A stretch of 41,326 nucleotides of DNA from Paraburkholderia sp. C35 (GCF_003121405.1 NZ_QBUY01000081.1:1-41326), one strand, 5' to 3'. Positions 1 to 8,884 are shown, numbered from the stretch's first letter. Notes: generated by a model from the sequence alone, not told the origin. Translations and numbers: made by a program.

Positions 1-1517
1 CCGCGATGACTACCTCGCCGCTCCAGCAAGTCGTCACACGACCCCCCCATCGGCCCCACCCGCATACTCGCCCCCAACCTCTGCCACGGCAAATCCGCGG
101 GATCGGCCGCCATCGGCCCCGGTGCTTTCGCCACCAGCACCGCATGCGCAGCCGCCTGAAAATCCGCACGGAAATGCACCGAGCTCTTCACCACGAGAAT
201 CATCATGCTCGCAGGCTCGTCGCCACCCACGCGAAAGAAGTTGCGCTCGAAAATCTGCATCTTGACCGTACTGACCACGATCCGCACGCCGTCGATCCGC
301 AGACACGCAACCGGCCCGAGATCGCCTTGCATGCCGTTCATCATCGGGCCATCGAAACGGAAGCGCCCGTCCGACAGCTGCTCCACTTCGAACACACCAT
401 GCAGCGGTTCGTCGCCCGGCACGCCCGAGCGTCCTGCCAGCGCAAGCTCGATATGCGCACCGACACCCGCGCGATGTGCCGCTGCCGCCGCGTCGGCATC
501 CCAGATCACGCCGACGGCGGCGTCCTGCACCTGAGCGCGCAGCAGCGCGCGCACCATCCCCATCGTGTTCGAGTCCCCGCCGACGCCCGGATTGTCCTGC
601 GTATCCGCGATGATCACCGGCCTGTCCGCATGCTGCGCGAGACGCGCCGCTTCCGTGACCGCTTCATCGGGCGAGAGGAACTGCACTTCCCAGCGCGATT
701 CATCGGTGAGTACACGTTGAAAGAGCGTGTCGATGGCATCCGACAACGCGTCTTCGTCATAGCCATAACCCCAGATCACCGGGCCGCACTCGGGAAAATC
801 GGCAGCCGGAAAACCCGGCGCAAACGACAGCGAAGCAACCGTCCCCTGTTCGAGCATCGCCAGCATGTCGTACATGCCGAGCGCAGGCTCGACGAGCGTG
901 CACATCGCGTTGACGGGAATCAGGAACGGAATACGCCGCGACACGCATTTCAAAGGGCGCGCATCGCGTATCAGACTGTCGAGCAGCGCGGCGGCACGCG
1001 CGCCCGTCTCCGCCATATCGACGTGCGGATAGGTTCGATACGCGACGATGGCATCGGCGAGTTGCAGCATCCTGTCAGTCACGTTCGCGTGCAGATCGAG
1101 CGATACGACGAGCGGCATCGCGTCACCGACCACGCCACGCACGCGTGCCAGCAGTTCGCCTTCTCCGTCATCGACATGCTCGGCGACCATCGCGCCGTGC
1201 AGATCGAGATAGATCGCATCGAAGCCACCTGCGCGCACGGCATCGACGATCTCGCCCGCGATGCGTTCGTAGGCGTCTTCCGTGACGTGTGCCGACGCGC
1301 TCGCGCCTGCCCAGATCACAGGGATCATTTCGTGACCCGCTTCTTCCGCGGCCTTGATGAAACCGCCAATCGGTACGTTGACGTCGCGCAACGTCAGTAC
1401 ATCGTTGCCGCGCACCAGCGGCGGAAAGCCCTCGCCCTGGATAAAGCTTCGATACGACGCCTTCGTCGGCGCAAACGTGTTGGTCTCGTGCTGAAAACCG
1501 GCAATCAGGATCTTCAT
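1..1517 (-). CDS. M81 family metallopeptidase (MlrC-like), 3' end cut by window edge
   Basis: The reverse strand from the ATG at 1517 reads open to the left edge (about 505 codons), so the stop codon lies outside the window. The N-terminus MKILIAGFQHETNTFAP carries the HETNTFAP signature of the MlrC/M81 family. Further in are LDLHGAMV and VSLDLHANVT, both family hallmarks with probable metal-ligand histidines. MlrC from microcystin degraders is a zinc peptidase that cleaves linearised microcystin products. Most proteobacterial homologues have unknown substrates, probably small amides or peptides. The upstream MFS transporter ends 47 bp before this start on the same strand, so the two probably form one transcript that imports and hydrolyses a small compound under the divergent LysR gene. 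Family members are around 500 residues, so only a few residues should be missing. A weak GAGG lies about 13 bases upstream of the start. Confidence 0.85.
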   Translation of the reverse strand, partial: MKILIAGFQHETNTFAPTKASYRSFIQGEGFPPLVRGNDVLTLRDVNVPIGGFIKAAEEAGHEMIPVIWAGASASAHVTEDAYERIAGEIVDAVRAGGFDAIYLDLHGAMVAEHVDDGEGELLARVRGVVGDAMPLVVSLDLHANVTDRMLQLADAIVAYRTYPHVDMAETGARAAALLDSLIRDARPLKCVSRRIPFLIPVNAMCTLVEPALGMYDMLAMLEQGTVASLSFAPGFPAADFPECGPVIWGYGYDEDALSDAIDTLFQRVLTDESRWEVQFLSPDEAVTEAARLAQHADRPVIIADTQDNPGVGGDSNTMGMVRALLRAQVQDAAVGVIWDADAAAAAHRAGVGAHIELALAGRSGVPGDEPLHGVFEVEQLSDGRFRFDGPMMNGMQGDLGPVACLRIDGVRIVVSTVKMQIFERNFFRVGGDEPASMMILVVKSSVHFRADFQAAAHAVLVAKAPGPMAADPADLPWQRLGASMRVGPMGGSCDDLLERRGSHR

Positions 1518-1564
1518 AATGCGTGTCGTCCTCGTACTCGCTGCGATTGGATCGTTCGGAAAGG

Positions 1565-2893
1565 TCAGTTCGATTCAGGGCTGAGCGTCAGTTCCGGCGT
1601 GACGCGAGCCGTCGCGCGTGGCTGCCGGTTGGCCAGTATCAGCAAGCCTGCGATCACCGGCATGCACGCCATCAGCAACAGCGCGAGATGCGAATTGCCC
1701 GTCGCCGTGCGCGCCCAGCCGATCGCCGCAGGACCCCAGAAGCCGCCCGACAAACCGATCGTATTGATGAGCGCAATGCCGCCCGCCGCCGCCGGTCCCT
1801 TGATGTACTCGGCCGGCATCGCCCAGAACACCGTGTACGCCATCCACATCATGGCCGTGGCAGCCGTCAGCAGCGCGAGCGTCGCGAACAGATGCCCTTG
1901 CGCGAAGATCGTCGCGACCAGCAGCAGCGCGCCGAGCAACGCGGGCAGCGCACAGTGATAACGCCGCTCGCCTGTGCGATCCGAACTGCGGCCCGCCACG
2001 TACATGGCGATCCCCGCCGCGACATACGGAATCGCCGCATACCAGCCGAGGCGCAGCGTGTCGCTCACGCCCTGCTCCTTGATCAGCGTCGGCAGCCAGA
2101 AGCTGATGGCGTAGATCGGGAAGATGATCGAGAAGTACGCGAAGGCGAGCAGATAGACGCGCGGATCGCGCGCCACCGCCTTGAACGAATGCTGGTGCGC
2201 TTGCGCTGCGCCCGTTTCACGTTCCAGCAACTGCTTTTCATCGGCGCTCAGCCAGTGTGCATCGGCGGGACGATTCGACAGCACGAACAGCGTCAGCACA
2301 CCGAGCACGATGCACGGCAAGCCTTCGACGAGAAACATCCATTGCCAGCCGGCCAGTCCATGCACACCCGAGAGCGCCGAAATCAGCCACGCCGACAGCG
2401 GCCCGCCGACGATGCCGCCCAGCGGCCCGGCCAGAAACACGATGGCAATTGCGCGCGCCATGCGGGTCGGTCCGTACCAGCACGACAGGTAATAGATCAT
2501 GCCCGGCGCAAAACCCGCTTCGAAGATGCCGAGCAGAAAGCGCATGCCATAAAACGTCGGCACGTTGTGCACGAACAGCATGCATGCCGACGTCAGCCCC
2601 CACAGCACGAGAATGCGGCTGAACGTCTTGCGCGCGCCGATTTTCGGCAGCAGCAGATTGCTGGGCAGTTCGAACAGCACGTAGCCGAGAAAGAAAATGC
2701 CTGCACCGACGCCATACGCCGCATCGGAAAAGCCGAGATCGCTCTGCATCTGCAGCTTGGCGAAGCCGACGTTCACGCGGTCCAGATACGCGAACATGTA
2801 GCAGGCGAGCAGAAACGGCAGCAACCGCCAGTTGAGCCGGTTGTAGAGAGCCTGAACGGCTTCGCTCTCCTTCAGGGTCTGTATCGCTGTCAT
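1565..2893 (-). CDS. MFS transporter, ACS (anion:cation symporter) family
   Basis: A 442-aa inner-membrane transporter with about 12 hydrophobic segments. The first loop contains DRVNVGFAKLQMQSDLGFS, and the motif FFLGYVLFELPSNLLL with GIFEAGFAPGMIYYLSCWY is typical of ACS-family importers of organic acids such as tartrate, phthalate and hexuronate-like compounds. I chose the ATG at 2893 because GGAG lies six bases before it; the frame extends 27 codons further upstream without a better ribosome site. It is upstream of the M81 peptidase in the same orientation and divergent from the LysR regulator at 3036, suggesting a substrate-inducible uptake and hydrolysis unit. The substrate cannot be told from sequence. 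Confidence 0.9.
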   Translation of the reverse strand: MTAIQTLKESEAVQALYNRLNWRLLPFLLACYMFAYLDRVNVGFAKLQMQSDLGFSDAAYGVGAGIFFLGYVLFELPSNLLLPKIGARKTFSRILVLWGLTSACMLFVHNVPTFYGMRFLLGIFEAGFAPGMIYYLSCWYGPTRMARAIAIVFLAGPLGGIVGGPLSAWLISALSGVHGLAGWQWMFLVEGLPCIVLGVLTLFVLSNRPADAHWLSADEKQLLERETGAAQAHQHSFKAVARDPRVYLLAFAYFSIIFPIYAISFWLPTLIKEQGVSDTLRLGWYAAIPYVAAGIAMYVAGRSSDRTGERRYHCALPALLGALLLVATIFAQGHLFATLALLTAATAMMWMAYTVFWAMPAEYIKGPAAAGGIALINTIGLSGGFWGPAAIGWARTATGNSHLALLLMACMPVIAGLLILANRQPRATARVTPELTLSPESN

Positions 2894-3035
2894 GTTCGTC
2901 TCCGGTGGATCGGGTCGATGCCCGTACTTGCGTTCCGCCATGGTGTCGGGGTAAAAATGCGTGAGCAAGAGCAACTAAGTTCACACTTCGTTGCCCACGG
3001 AGCAACGGCACCTCACACCCACGGAGTCAGACGAC

Positions 3036-3974
3036 ATGCGCGAAATCAACCAGCAACGGCTGCGCTACTTTCACGAGGTGTTGTCGCACGGGACGATTCG
3101 CGGCGCGGCGGACAGCCTCAACACGTCGCCGTCCGTCATCACGCGACAGATCAGGCTGCTCGAAGAGGAACTCGATGCCACGCTGTTCGAGCGCGAAGCG
3201 CGCGGCGTCAAACCGACGCAAGCCGCGATGCATCTGCTGGAGTTCTGGCGCGGCTACCGCTCGCAGCAGGAAAAGCTCGAAGATCAGCTGCATCTGCTGA
3301 AAGGGCTGCAGCAAGGCCAGGTGCAACTGGCCGTCAGCGAGGGGTATGTCGATCCGCTGATCGAAGAAGTGATCGCGCCCTTCTGCGCAAAATATCCGAA
3401 GCTCGATGTGGTGATCGAAAGCCTCGCCGTCGACGATCTGCTGAATCAGGTCGCCGAAAGCCGCGCGCATATCGGTCTTGCGTACAACCCGCCGCCGCAT
3501 CCACGCATCGAATACCGCGCCAGTTCGGCGCAGCCCGTCGTGCTGCTGGTGCGGCGCGATCATCCACTGGCCGTTCGCGGCGGGCCTGCTGGCGTGAAGG
3601 ATCTGCTCGAATGGCCGCTCGCGCTGATGCCCGCCACCTTCGGCATCGGCCACGCGGCGACCATGCTGGAATTCGCCGAGAACATCGAATTGCGTGCCAC
3701 GCTCACCAGCAACTCGCTGAACGCGCTGAAGCGCTTCGTCGCGCATGGCGACGGCGTAACGCTGATCGGCGAGTTCGCGGCGTATCGCGAACTGGAAGCG
3801 CAGGAACTGGCCATCGTGCCGATCGATCACCCGCTGTTTCAGGGCGCGAAGGCGCGTCTGCTGGTCAAGTCGGGACGGCCGCTCGCGGCGGCGGCGAACG
3901 AACTGCTCGAATGGATCCTGAGCCGCATGTCGATGTTCGCCGGCAGTACTCGTACTGAAACGCCCAAGGCTTGA
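3036..3974 (+). CDS. LysR family transcriptional regulator
   Basis: A 312-aa LysR-type regulator. Residues 1-60 hold the winged helix-turn-helix (FHEVLSHGTIRGAADSLNTS, then SVITRQIRLLEEELDATLFE), followed by a periplasmic-binding-protein-like effector domain (from about GQVQLAVSEGYVDPLIEE onward). Start at ATG 3036 with GGAG about ten bases upstream; a TTG at 2991 in frame is less likely. It is divergent from the MFS/M81 pair across a 142-bp intergenic region, the usual arrangement for a LysR activator of the neighbouring transport operon. A weak GC-rich inverted repeat (7-bp arms GCGCCGC/GCGGCGC at 3978-3984 and 4004-4010) follows the stop, but it lacks a T-tract. Confidence 0.92.
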   Translation: MREINQQRLRYFHEVLSHGTIRGAADSLNTSPSVITRQIRLLEEELDATLFEREARGVKPTQAAMHLLEFWRGYRSQQEKLEDQLHLLKGLQQGQVQLAVSEGYVDPLIEEVIAPFCAKYPKLDVVIESLAVDDLLNQVAESRAHIGLAYNPPPHPRIEYRASSAQPVVLLVRRDHPLAVRGGPAGVKDLLEWPLALMPATFGIGHAATMLEFAENIELRATLTSNSLNALKRFVAHGDGVTLIGEFAAYRELEAQELAIVPIDHPLFQGAKARLLVKSGRPLAAAANELLEWILSRMSMFAGSTRTETPKA

Positions 3975-4088
3975 GGCGCGCCGCTGTCACCGCAAGCTTT
4001 CGCGCGGCGCCACGCCGTAATGCCCCAGTAGCGTCCGTGTTGGCTCTTCGTCATATTTGAAACTTTATTGCAGAAGGCCTGGCCGCGA

Positions 4089-4110
4089 GTCGATAAGACA
4101 AGCACTTATC
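4089..4110 (+). promoter_or_regulatory. Inverted repeat and sigma-28-like -10 element before chemoreceptor gene
   Basis: GATAAG and CTTATC form perfect 6-bp arms separated by seven bases, about 25 bp before the chemoreceptor ATG. The left arm sits inside GTCGATAA, one mismatch from the FliA (sigma-28) -10 consensus GCCGATAA. No convincing sigma-28 -35 element is visible at the expected distance, so motility-sigma control is only a possibility. The repeat could equally be an operator. Confidence 0.35.
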
Positions 4111-4135
4111 CAGCCAACCTGCATAAAGACAGTCC

Positions 4136-5884
4136 ATGACGTTTCTCAACACTCTCAAGATCGGTCCGCGACTCGGCGCGGGCTTTGCCATCGTTCTGGT
4201 TCTGCTGTGCGCGGTCGGCGGCGTCGGACTGCTGCAGGCGTCGCGCATCTACGACGGCACGCACCGGATCGGCAACGACTGGCTGCCGAGCGTCGAAACG
4301 CTCGGCACGATGCGCGCCGATGCCGACGATGTGCGCCGTCTGTCGCTGCGCGAACTGCTGAGCAGCGACCCGAGCCAGATGCAGGCGATGCGCACCCAGC
4401 ACGCGCAGGCCATGACGGCGTTCGCTGCGTCGCTGAATGCGTATGCGCCGCTGGTGTCGTCGCCGGAAGAGCAGCAGCTGTTCGACAACATCAAAACCGC
4501 GTGGGCCAGCTATCTCGAAGTCGACGGCAAGCTCGAGCAGTTGATCAGTGGCGGTGAATCCACCGCGGCGCAAGCGCGCCAGCTCGCGGCAGGCGAAGCG
4601 TCGACGCGTTTCACCGCGACGCTCGATCAGATCGACAGCGACATCAAGCTCAATCATCAAGGCTCAGTCGATGAAGTCGCCAAGGCAGCCGACGCGTTCA
4701 GCAGCGCGCGCATGTGGACCATCTTGCTGTCGACGCTCGCGCTGCTGGCAGGCGCGTTCATCGCCATCATCACCACGCGCTCGATCGTGACGCCGCTGCG
4801 CCGCTCTGTCGAAGTCGCCGAGACCGTCGCACAAGGCGATCTCACGGCAGCGATTCATGTCGATGGCAAGGATGAGTTGAGCCAGTTGCTCGGCGCGTTG
4901 CGTCACATGAACGAACGTCTGCTCGATACCGTGAGCCGCGTGCGTTCGAGCAGCGAGAGCATCGCGACGGGTTCGTCGCAGATCGCAGCAGGCAACACCG
5001 ATCTGAGCCAGCGCACGGAAGAACAGGCTGCCTCGCTCGAAGAAACAGCGGCGAGCATGGAAGAGCTGACCTCGACCGTGCGCCAGAACGCGGACAACGC
5101 CAGCCAGGGCAATGCACTCGCAACGCGAGCCTCGGAAACGGCGGCGCGCGGCGGTGAAGTGGTGAGCCGCGTGGTCGATACAATGCGCGGCATTTCGAGC
5201 AGTTCGCAGCAGGTCGCGCAGATCATCTCGGTGATCGAAGGGATCGCGTTCCAGACCAACATTCTGGCGCTGAACGCAGCCGTCGAAGCTGCGCGCGCGG
5301 GCGAACAGGGACGCGGCTTTGCGGTCGTCGCGGGCGAGGTGCGCACGCTCGCACAGCGTAGCGCGTCGGCAGCCAAGGAGATCAAGGATCTGATCGACGA
5401 ATCGGTGACCCGCGTGAACAGCGGCACCGCGCTCGTCGATGAAGCGGGCCGCACGATGGTCGAAATCGTGCAGTCCGTGCGTCAGGTATCGGACCTGATG
5501 GGCGAAATCAGCGCGGCGTCCAGCGAGCAGTCGCGTGGCATCGAACAGGTGAACGTCGCCATTTCGCAGATGGATGAGGTCACGCAGCAGAATGCCGCGC
5601 TGGTCGAACAGGCTTCGGCTGCCGCGCAGTCGATGGCGTCGCAGGCGGGGACGCTGCGTGAAGTGGTGTCGGTCTTCAGGCTGCCGGGCGGGCAGCATGC
5701 TCAGGCAGCGATGTCGGGAAGTGCTGTCGGGCACAATGCTATTGCGCGTGCCGCCAGGCCCGCGTTTGCACCTGCACCTGCTTCGAAAAAGATGAGCCCG
5801 GCGCCTGTCAGGACACCGGCTGCTGCGTCATCGAAAACGGAAGCGTCTGCCAGCCGCGCCGAGGCCGACTGGGAGACGTTCTGA
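4136..5884 (+). CDS. Methyl-accepting chemotaxis protein (4HB sensor, HAMP, MCP signalling)
   Basis: A 582-aa transmembrane chemoreceptor. Residues 1-35 hold a basic start and the first membrane helix. About 36-190 form a periplasmic, mainly helical ligand domain of four-helix-bundle type. TM2 lies at about 194-214, followed by a HAMP domain to about 270. The cytoplasmic signalling domain contains the highly conserved hairpin tip at about 369-402 (AFQTNILALNAAVEAARAGE, then QGRGFAVVAGEVR), which binds CheA/CheW. An Ala/Pro-rich linker (about 540-575) ends in the pentapeptide DWETF. This resembles the NWETF tether that recruits CheR and CheB in high-abundance receptors such as Tar and Tsr, so it is probably adapted by methylation. 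The ligand is unknown. It stands alone and converges with the CLC gene. Confidence 0.95.
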   Translation: MTFLNTLKIGPRLGAGFAIVLVLLCAVGGVGLLQASRIYDGTHRIGNDWLPSVETLGTMRADADDVRRLSLRELLSSDPSQMQAMRTQHAQAMTAFAASLNAYAPLVSSPEEQQLFDNIKTAWASYLEVDGKLEQLISGGESTAAQARQLAAGEASTRFTATLDQIDSDIKLNHQGSVDEVAKAADAFSSARMWTILLSTLALLAGAFIAIITTRSIVTPLRRSVEVAETVAQGDLTAAIHVDGKDELSQLLGALRHMNERLLDTVSRVRSSSESIATGSSQIAAGNTDLSQRTEEQAASLEETAASMEELTSTVRQNADNASQGNALATRASETAARGGEVVSRVVDTMRGISSSSQQVAQIISVIEGIAFQTNILALNAAVEAARAGEQGRGFAVVAGEVRTLAQRSASAAKEIKDLIDESVTRVNSGTALVDEAGRTMVEIVQSVRQVSDLMGEISAASSEQSRGIEQVNVAISQMDEVTQQNAALVEQASAAAQSMASQAGTLREVVSVFRLPGGQHAQAAMSGSAVGHNAIARAARPAFAPAPASKKMSPAPVRTPAAASSKTEASASRAEADWETF

Positions 5885-5888
5885 ATTG

Positions 5889-5921
5889 CGGCGTGTCACG
5901 ATGGACCCATGTGATGCGCCG
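5889..5921 (+). terminator. Possible terminator between chemoreceptor and CLC genes
   Basis: CGGCGTGTCAC (5889-5899) can pair with GTGATGCGCCG (5911-5921) in 5 + 4 bp interrupted by two mismatches, with an 11-base loop. It is followed by a moderately T-rich stretch. Its position just after the chemoreceptor stop and between two convergent genes fits a terminator, but the stem is imperfect. Confidence 0.35.
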
Positions 5922-5929
5922 TTCGATTT

Positions 5930-7282
5930 TCATTCGTGCGTGACGGGCGCGAGTTTGATCGCTGCGGGACGTTCCTGAACCGCCTTGCCCGCCACGGTTT
6001 TCACGGTGGCGTTCGCGCGGTTTGCCAGCATCGCGCACACCCGGCTCGCGCCGATCGAACCTGCTACCGCGAACACCACCGGGAACAGCATGTCGTGCCC
6101 GAGATGCGTGAACTCGGCGACCAGCACGATGGCCGTGATCGGCATGTTCATCGATGACGCGAGAAACGCCGCCGCGCCAACCAGTGCAAACGCACCACTC
6201 GGCACGCTTGCCCCAGCCAGATTCCACGCGCCGCCGAGCACGATGGCCAGCAACGCGCCGACCGTCAGCCCCGGCGTCAGCAGTCCGCCATGTGCGCCGG
6301 CGCGCAGGCTGCTCGCGCTGACGGCCACCTTCAAGGCGAGCAACGCTGCCGCGAGTCCGATGCTCAACTGACTGTCGAAACCGAGTTGCGCAGTTCCTTT
6401 GCCGTTGCCCAGCAACTGCGGGAAATGCACGGCAAGCACGCCGATGGCGGCAAAGTTCAGCACGTTGAGCACGATCATCCACCCGCCTGGCGCGGGCGCA
6501 GCGTTGCGCGCACGCTCCATCAAGCGCGAGAAAGCATAGGCCGCGACACCGAACACCGGCCCCGCTGCCACCGACCACGCAACCAGGCTGCCGCTCAACG
6601 CGAACGCGGGAATCGCGTACTGCGATTCGTCGCCGAGTCCCATCCACGCGACGACGGCCGCGATCACCGACGTCACGAGTGCAATCGCCACGGTAGTTGC
6701 GTCGAACGTAACGAGCAGCACTTCGAGCACGAACACCGCGCCGCCGAGCGGCACGTTGTACACGGCGGCAAGACCGGCGCCCGCGCCGCAAGCGATCATC
6801 ACGCGTGTTTCATTTGCCGACAGACCCGCCACGCGTGAGAGCCAGCCTGCCACCAGCGAACCGACTTCGCGCGGCGCGACCTCACGGCCCAGCGGCGAAC
6901 CAAGCGCGACTGTGACGATCTGCAGCAGCGCGTGAGCGAGCGTGCTGAGCATCGGCATGGGGGTGTCGGGGAATTTGACCGCCTGCTTGATGCTGACGAG
7001 CGGACGGCCGAAGCGGCGCACCGCCCACCAGCCGAACCCCGCAATCAGGCCACAGAACGTCATGACGAGCACACGCCGGATTGGCGACGCGCCGCCCACG
7101 CCTTGCAGAAAGCTTTCTCCGCCGATGATGGCATCGAGGCTGTAGCCGTACGCGATGTGCTGGATGGCATGCAGCAGCAACGCCAGCAGCATGCCGCCGA
7201 GTCCTGCGCCGATCCCCGTCAGGACCGTGACGGCGGCGAGACGGAGCAGCGATTTGCGATCGGGAGTGGTGAGGGACGGCAT
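5930..7282 (-). CDS. CLC family chloride channel/transporter, non-canonical filter
   Basis: A 450-aa polytopic inner-membrane protein of the voltage-gated chloride channel (CLC) family. The gating region reads LGSPLGREVAPREVG (128-141), where E134 matches the gating glutamate of the usual GREGP motif. The segment VPLGGAVFVLEVLL (177-190) matches the helix that bears the internal proton glutamate of CLC antiporters. Here the glutamate is followed by valine (E187-V188), the residue pattern of CLC channels rather than of H+/Cl- exchangers. The GSGIP-type selectivity segment seems to be replaced by GRPLVSIK (about 92-99), and GIFAP by GGLLTP. Such proteins move chloride or related anions. I cannot tell channel from exchanger. 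The gene is monocistronic and faces the chemoreceptor. Confidence 0.9.
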   Translation of the reverse strand: MPSLTTPDRKSLLRLAAVTVLTGIGAGLGGMLLALLLHAIQHIAYGYSLDAIIGGESFLQGVGGASPIRRVLVMTFCGLIAGFGWWAVRRFGRPLVSIKQAVKFPDTPMPMLSTLAHALLQIVTVALGSPLGREVAPREVGSLVAGWLSRVAGLSANETRVMIACGAGAGLAAVYNVPLGGAVFVLEVLLVTFDATTVAIALVTSVIAAVVAWMGLGDESQYAIPAFALSGSLVAWSVAAGPVFGVAAYAFSRLMERARNAAPAPGGWMIVLNVLNFAAIGVLAVHFPQLLGNGKGTAQLGFDSQLSIGLAAALLALKVAVSASSLRAGAHGGLLTPGLTVGALLAIVLGGAWNLAGASVPSGAFALVGAAAFLASSMNMPITAIVLVAEFTHLGHDMLFPVVFAVAGSIGASRVCAMLANRANATVKTVAGKAVQERPAAIKLAPVTHE

Positions 7283-7552
7283 GACGGCGTTGCTCGATGA
7301 GACCGGGAATGCCTAACTATAGGGTTTTCCCGTAAATTCATCCAACAACTTTGTCTACTTAATTGATGATTTGCACGACTTGATGGGACGAAGCTCACGC
7401 AATTCCATACCAATCGGGTCAAGCCCGTGCAATCTTCCAGCGGCCTCCATTCCGTATTCTGCGGATTCAGCGGCACCTCATTGCTCGCCCATCGAACGCG
7501 ATAAACCAGCGATGTCGTGACAGCTGTTCCCTGTTAAACGTTGGAGAACCGT

Positions 7553-7885
7553 ATGAGCGATTACAAGACCACTACTCTCGTTGTCGGTGCATTTGCCGCC
7601 GCCCTCGCCGCGCTGACGGCTGCCTCCGCAAGCGCAGAAGAATTCACGGCTGCCCAGAAGAAGATTCAGGCGGAGCACACGGCGCTCGTCAAATCGGGCA
7701 AGGTCGAACCCTGCTTCGGCACCGCGCTCAAGGGGCAGAACGATTGCTACGCAGGCGCCGGCACGACCTGCGCCGGCACCAGCACCACCGACTATCAAGG
7801 CAACGCATTCAAGCTGGTTCCCAAGGGAACGTGCACGTCGATGTCGACACCCAACGGTCCGGGCAGCCTGTCTCCCAAGGCTTGA
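7553..7885 (+). CDS. bufA1: Bufferin-type RiPP precursor, DUF2282 family (BufA1-like)
   Basis: A 110-aa secreted Cys peptide precursor. Residues 1-28 form a signal peptide with a hydrophobic core (LVVGAFAAALAALTA) and probable cleavage at ASA-EE. Four cysteines at 54, 65, 73 and 94 follow the DUF2282 pattern: PCFG, GQNDCYAG, TTCAGT and VPKGTC. DUF2282 proteins are the precursors of bufferins, whose cysteines are modified by a DUF692/MNIO enzyme to make copper-sequestering peptides, as shown for Caulobacter. Here the first cysteine is preceded by KVEP rather than the frequent EKC context. The start at 7553 has a clear GGAGA five bases upstream, better than the TTG at 7541. It is first in a same-strand set with the maturase, an unknown protein, DUF2063 and DoxX. 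Periplasmic copper binding is inferred. Confidence 0.88.
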   Translation: MSDYKTTTLVVGAFAAALAALTAASASAEEFTAAQKKIQAEHTALVKSGKVEPCFGTALKGQNDCYAGAGTTCAGTSTTDYQGNAFKLVPKGTCTSMSTPNGPGSLSPKA

Positions 7886-7948
7886 CGCCGACATGTGGCC
7901 AGTCCGCGCAAGTCTGGCCACATGGTTCTCTCTGGAATAACGCTGACC

Positions 7949-8884
7949 ATGTCGGAGCTACGCTCTTTCAACGTCCAGTCCCGCTTGCCGCCGCGAGCGG
8001 GCGTTGGACTCAAGGCTGAACATTACCGGGTGATCCTCGCATCGCTGCCAGACATCGGCTTTTTCGAAGTGCATGCAGAGAACTACATGGGTGCAGGTGG
8101 TCCGCCGCATCGGTATCTGTCGGCGATATGCGAGACGTACTCTCTATCGATTCATGGCGTCGGCTTGTCGATTGGAGCAGACCGGCCGCTCGATCGTGAT
8201 CATCTGCAACGGCTGAAAGTACTCATCGATCGATATCAGCCCGCGGTGTTCTCCGAGCACCTCGCGTGGTCCAGTCACGACTGCGGCTTTCTCAACGATC
8301 TGCTTCCCATTCCCTACACTGCGCAAAGCCTCACATGCGTTGTCGATCATATCGACGAAGTACAGGAAGCACTCGGGCGGCAGATCCTGCTAGAGAACCC
8401 ATCCACTTATCTGGCATTCGAGGAAAGCACGTACACGGAGACTGGTTTCATTGCGGAAGTCGCGCGGCGAACAGGATGCGGTCTGCTTCTCGATGTCAAT
8501 AACGTCTATGTCGCGTCCGTCAATCAGCAATGGAATCCATTCACGTATATCGACGAATATCCGCTTGCCGTCGTACAGGAAATCCATCTGGCTGGCCACG
8601 CACAAGAGACCGACGGCAAGCGTAACCCGCTGCTCATCGACACACACGACCGTCACGTTGCACGCAACGTGTGGGATCTTTTCGCCTACGTCATCGGCAA
8701 GACAGGGCCTATTCCGACCTTGATCGAATGGGACGCCAACGTGCCCGACTGGACGACGCTAAATGCAGAAGCGAAACAGGCCGACATGATCATCGACGAT
8801 GCCGTTATGCATCCGTGCATGCTCGAAACGGAGACGGCGCGTAATGGAATGCAGCGCAATTCAGCGGAGGTATCGACATCATGA
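7949..8884 (+). CDS. bufB1: DUF692/MNIO RiPP maturase (BufB1-like)
   Basis: A 311-aa TIM-barrel multinuclear non-haem iron oxidase of the DUF692 family. The family pattern is nearly complete: RAGVGLKAEHY (16-26), EVHAENYMGAGGPP (40-53), SIHGVGLSIG (67-76), SEHLAW (102-107), LLENPSTYL (147-155), GCGLLLDVNNVYV (176-188), IHLAGH (212-217), LIDTHDRHV and TLIEWD (257-262). The conserved His, Glu and Asp residues in these blocks are the iron ligands in studied members. Such enzymes oxidise precursor cysteines, to thio-oxazoles in bufferins. The gene starts 63 bp after the DUF2282 stop. In-frame starts at 7922 and 7895 also exist; I chose ATG 7949 because homology begins just after it. The 3' end overlaps the next gene by 4 nt (ATGA). 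Confidence 0.92.
   Translation: MSELRSFNVQSRLPPRAGVGLKAEHYRVILASLPDIGFFEVHAENYMGAGGPPHRYLSAICETYSLSIHGVGLSIGADRPLDRDHLQRLKVLIDRYQPAVFSEHLAWSSHDCGFLNDLLPIPYTAQSLTCVVDHIDEVQEALGRQILLENPSTYLAFEESTYTETGFIAEVARRTGCGLLLDVNNVYVASVNQQWNPFTYIDEYPLAVVQEIHLAGHAQETDGKRNPLLIDTHDRHVARNVWDLFAYVIGKTGPIPTLIEWDANVPDWTTLNAEAKQADMIIDDAVMHPCMLETETARNGMQRNSAEVSTS

Noticed and set aside
6..1958. Long plus-strand open frame of 650 codons
   Set aside because: It lies antisense to the M81 and MFS genes, is very rich in Arg/His, and shows no family motif; typical shadow of GC-rich coding DNA.
1523..3958. Plus-strand open frame of 811 codons
   Set aside because: Arg/Gln/Ala-rich shadow that crosses the MFS gene in antisense and the LysR gene in another frame.
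3978..4010. GC-rich inverted repeat after the first LysR gene
   Set aside because: Only 7-bp arms with a 19-base loop and no T-run; too weak to call a terminator in DNA of this composition.
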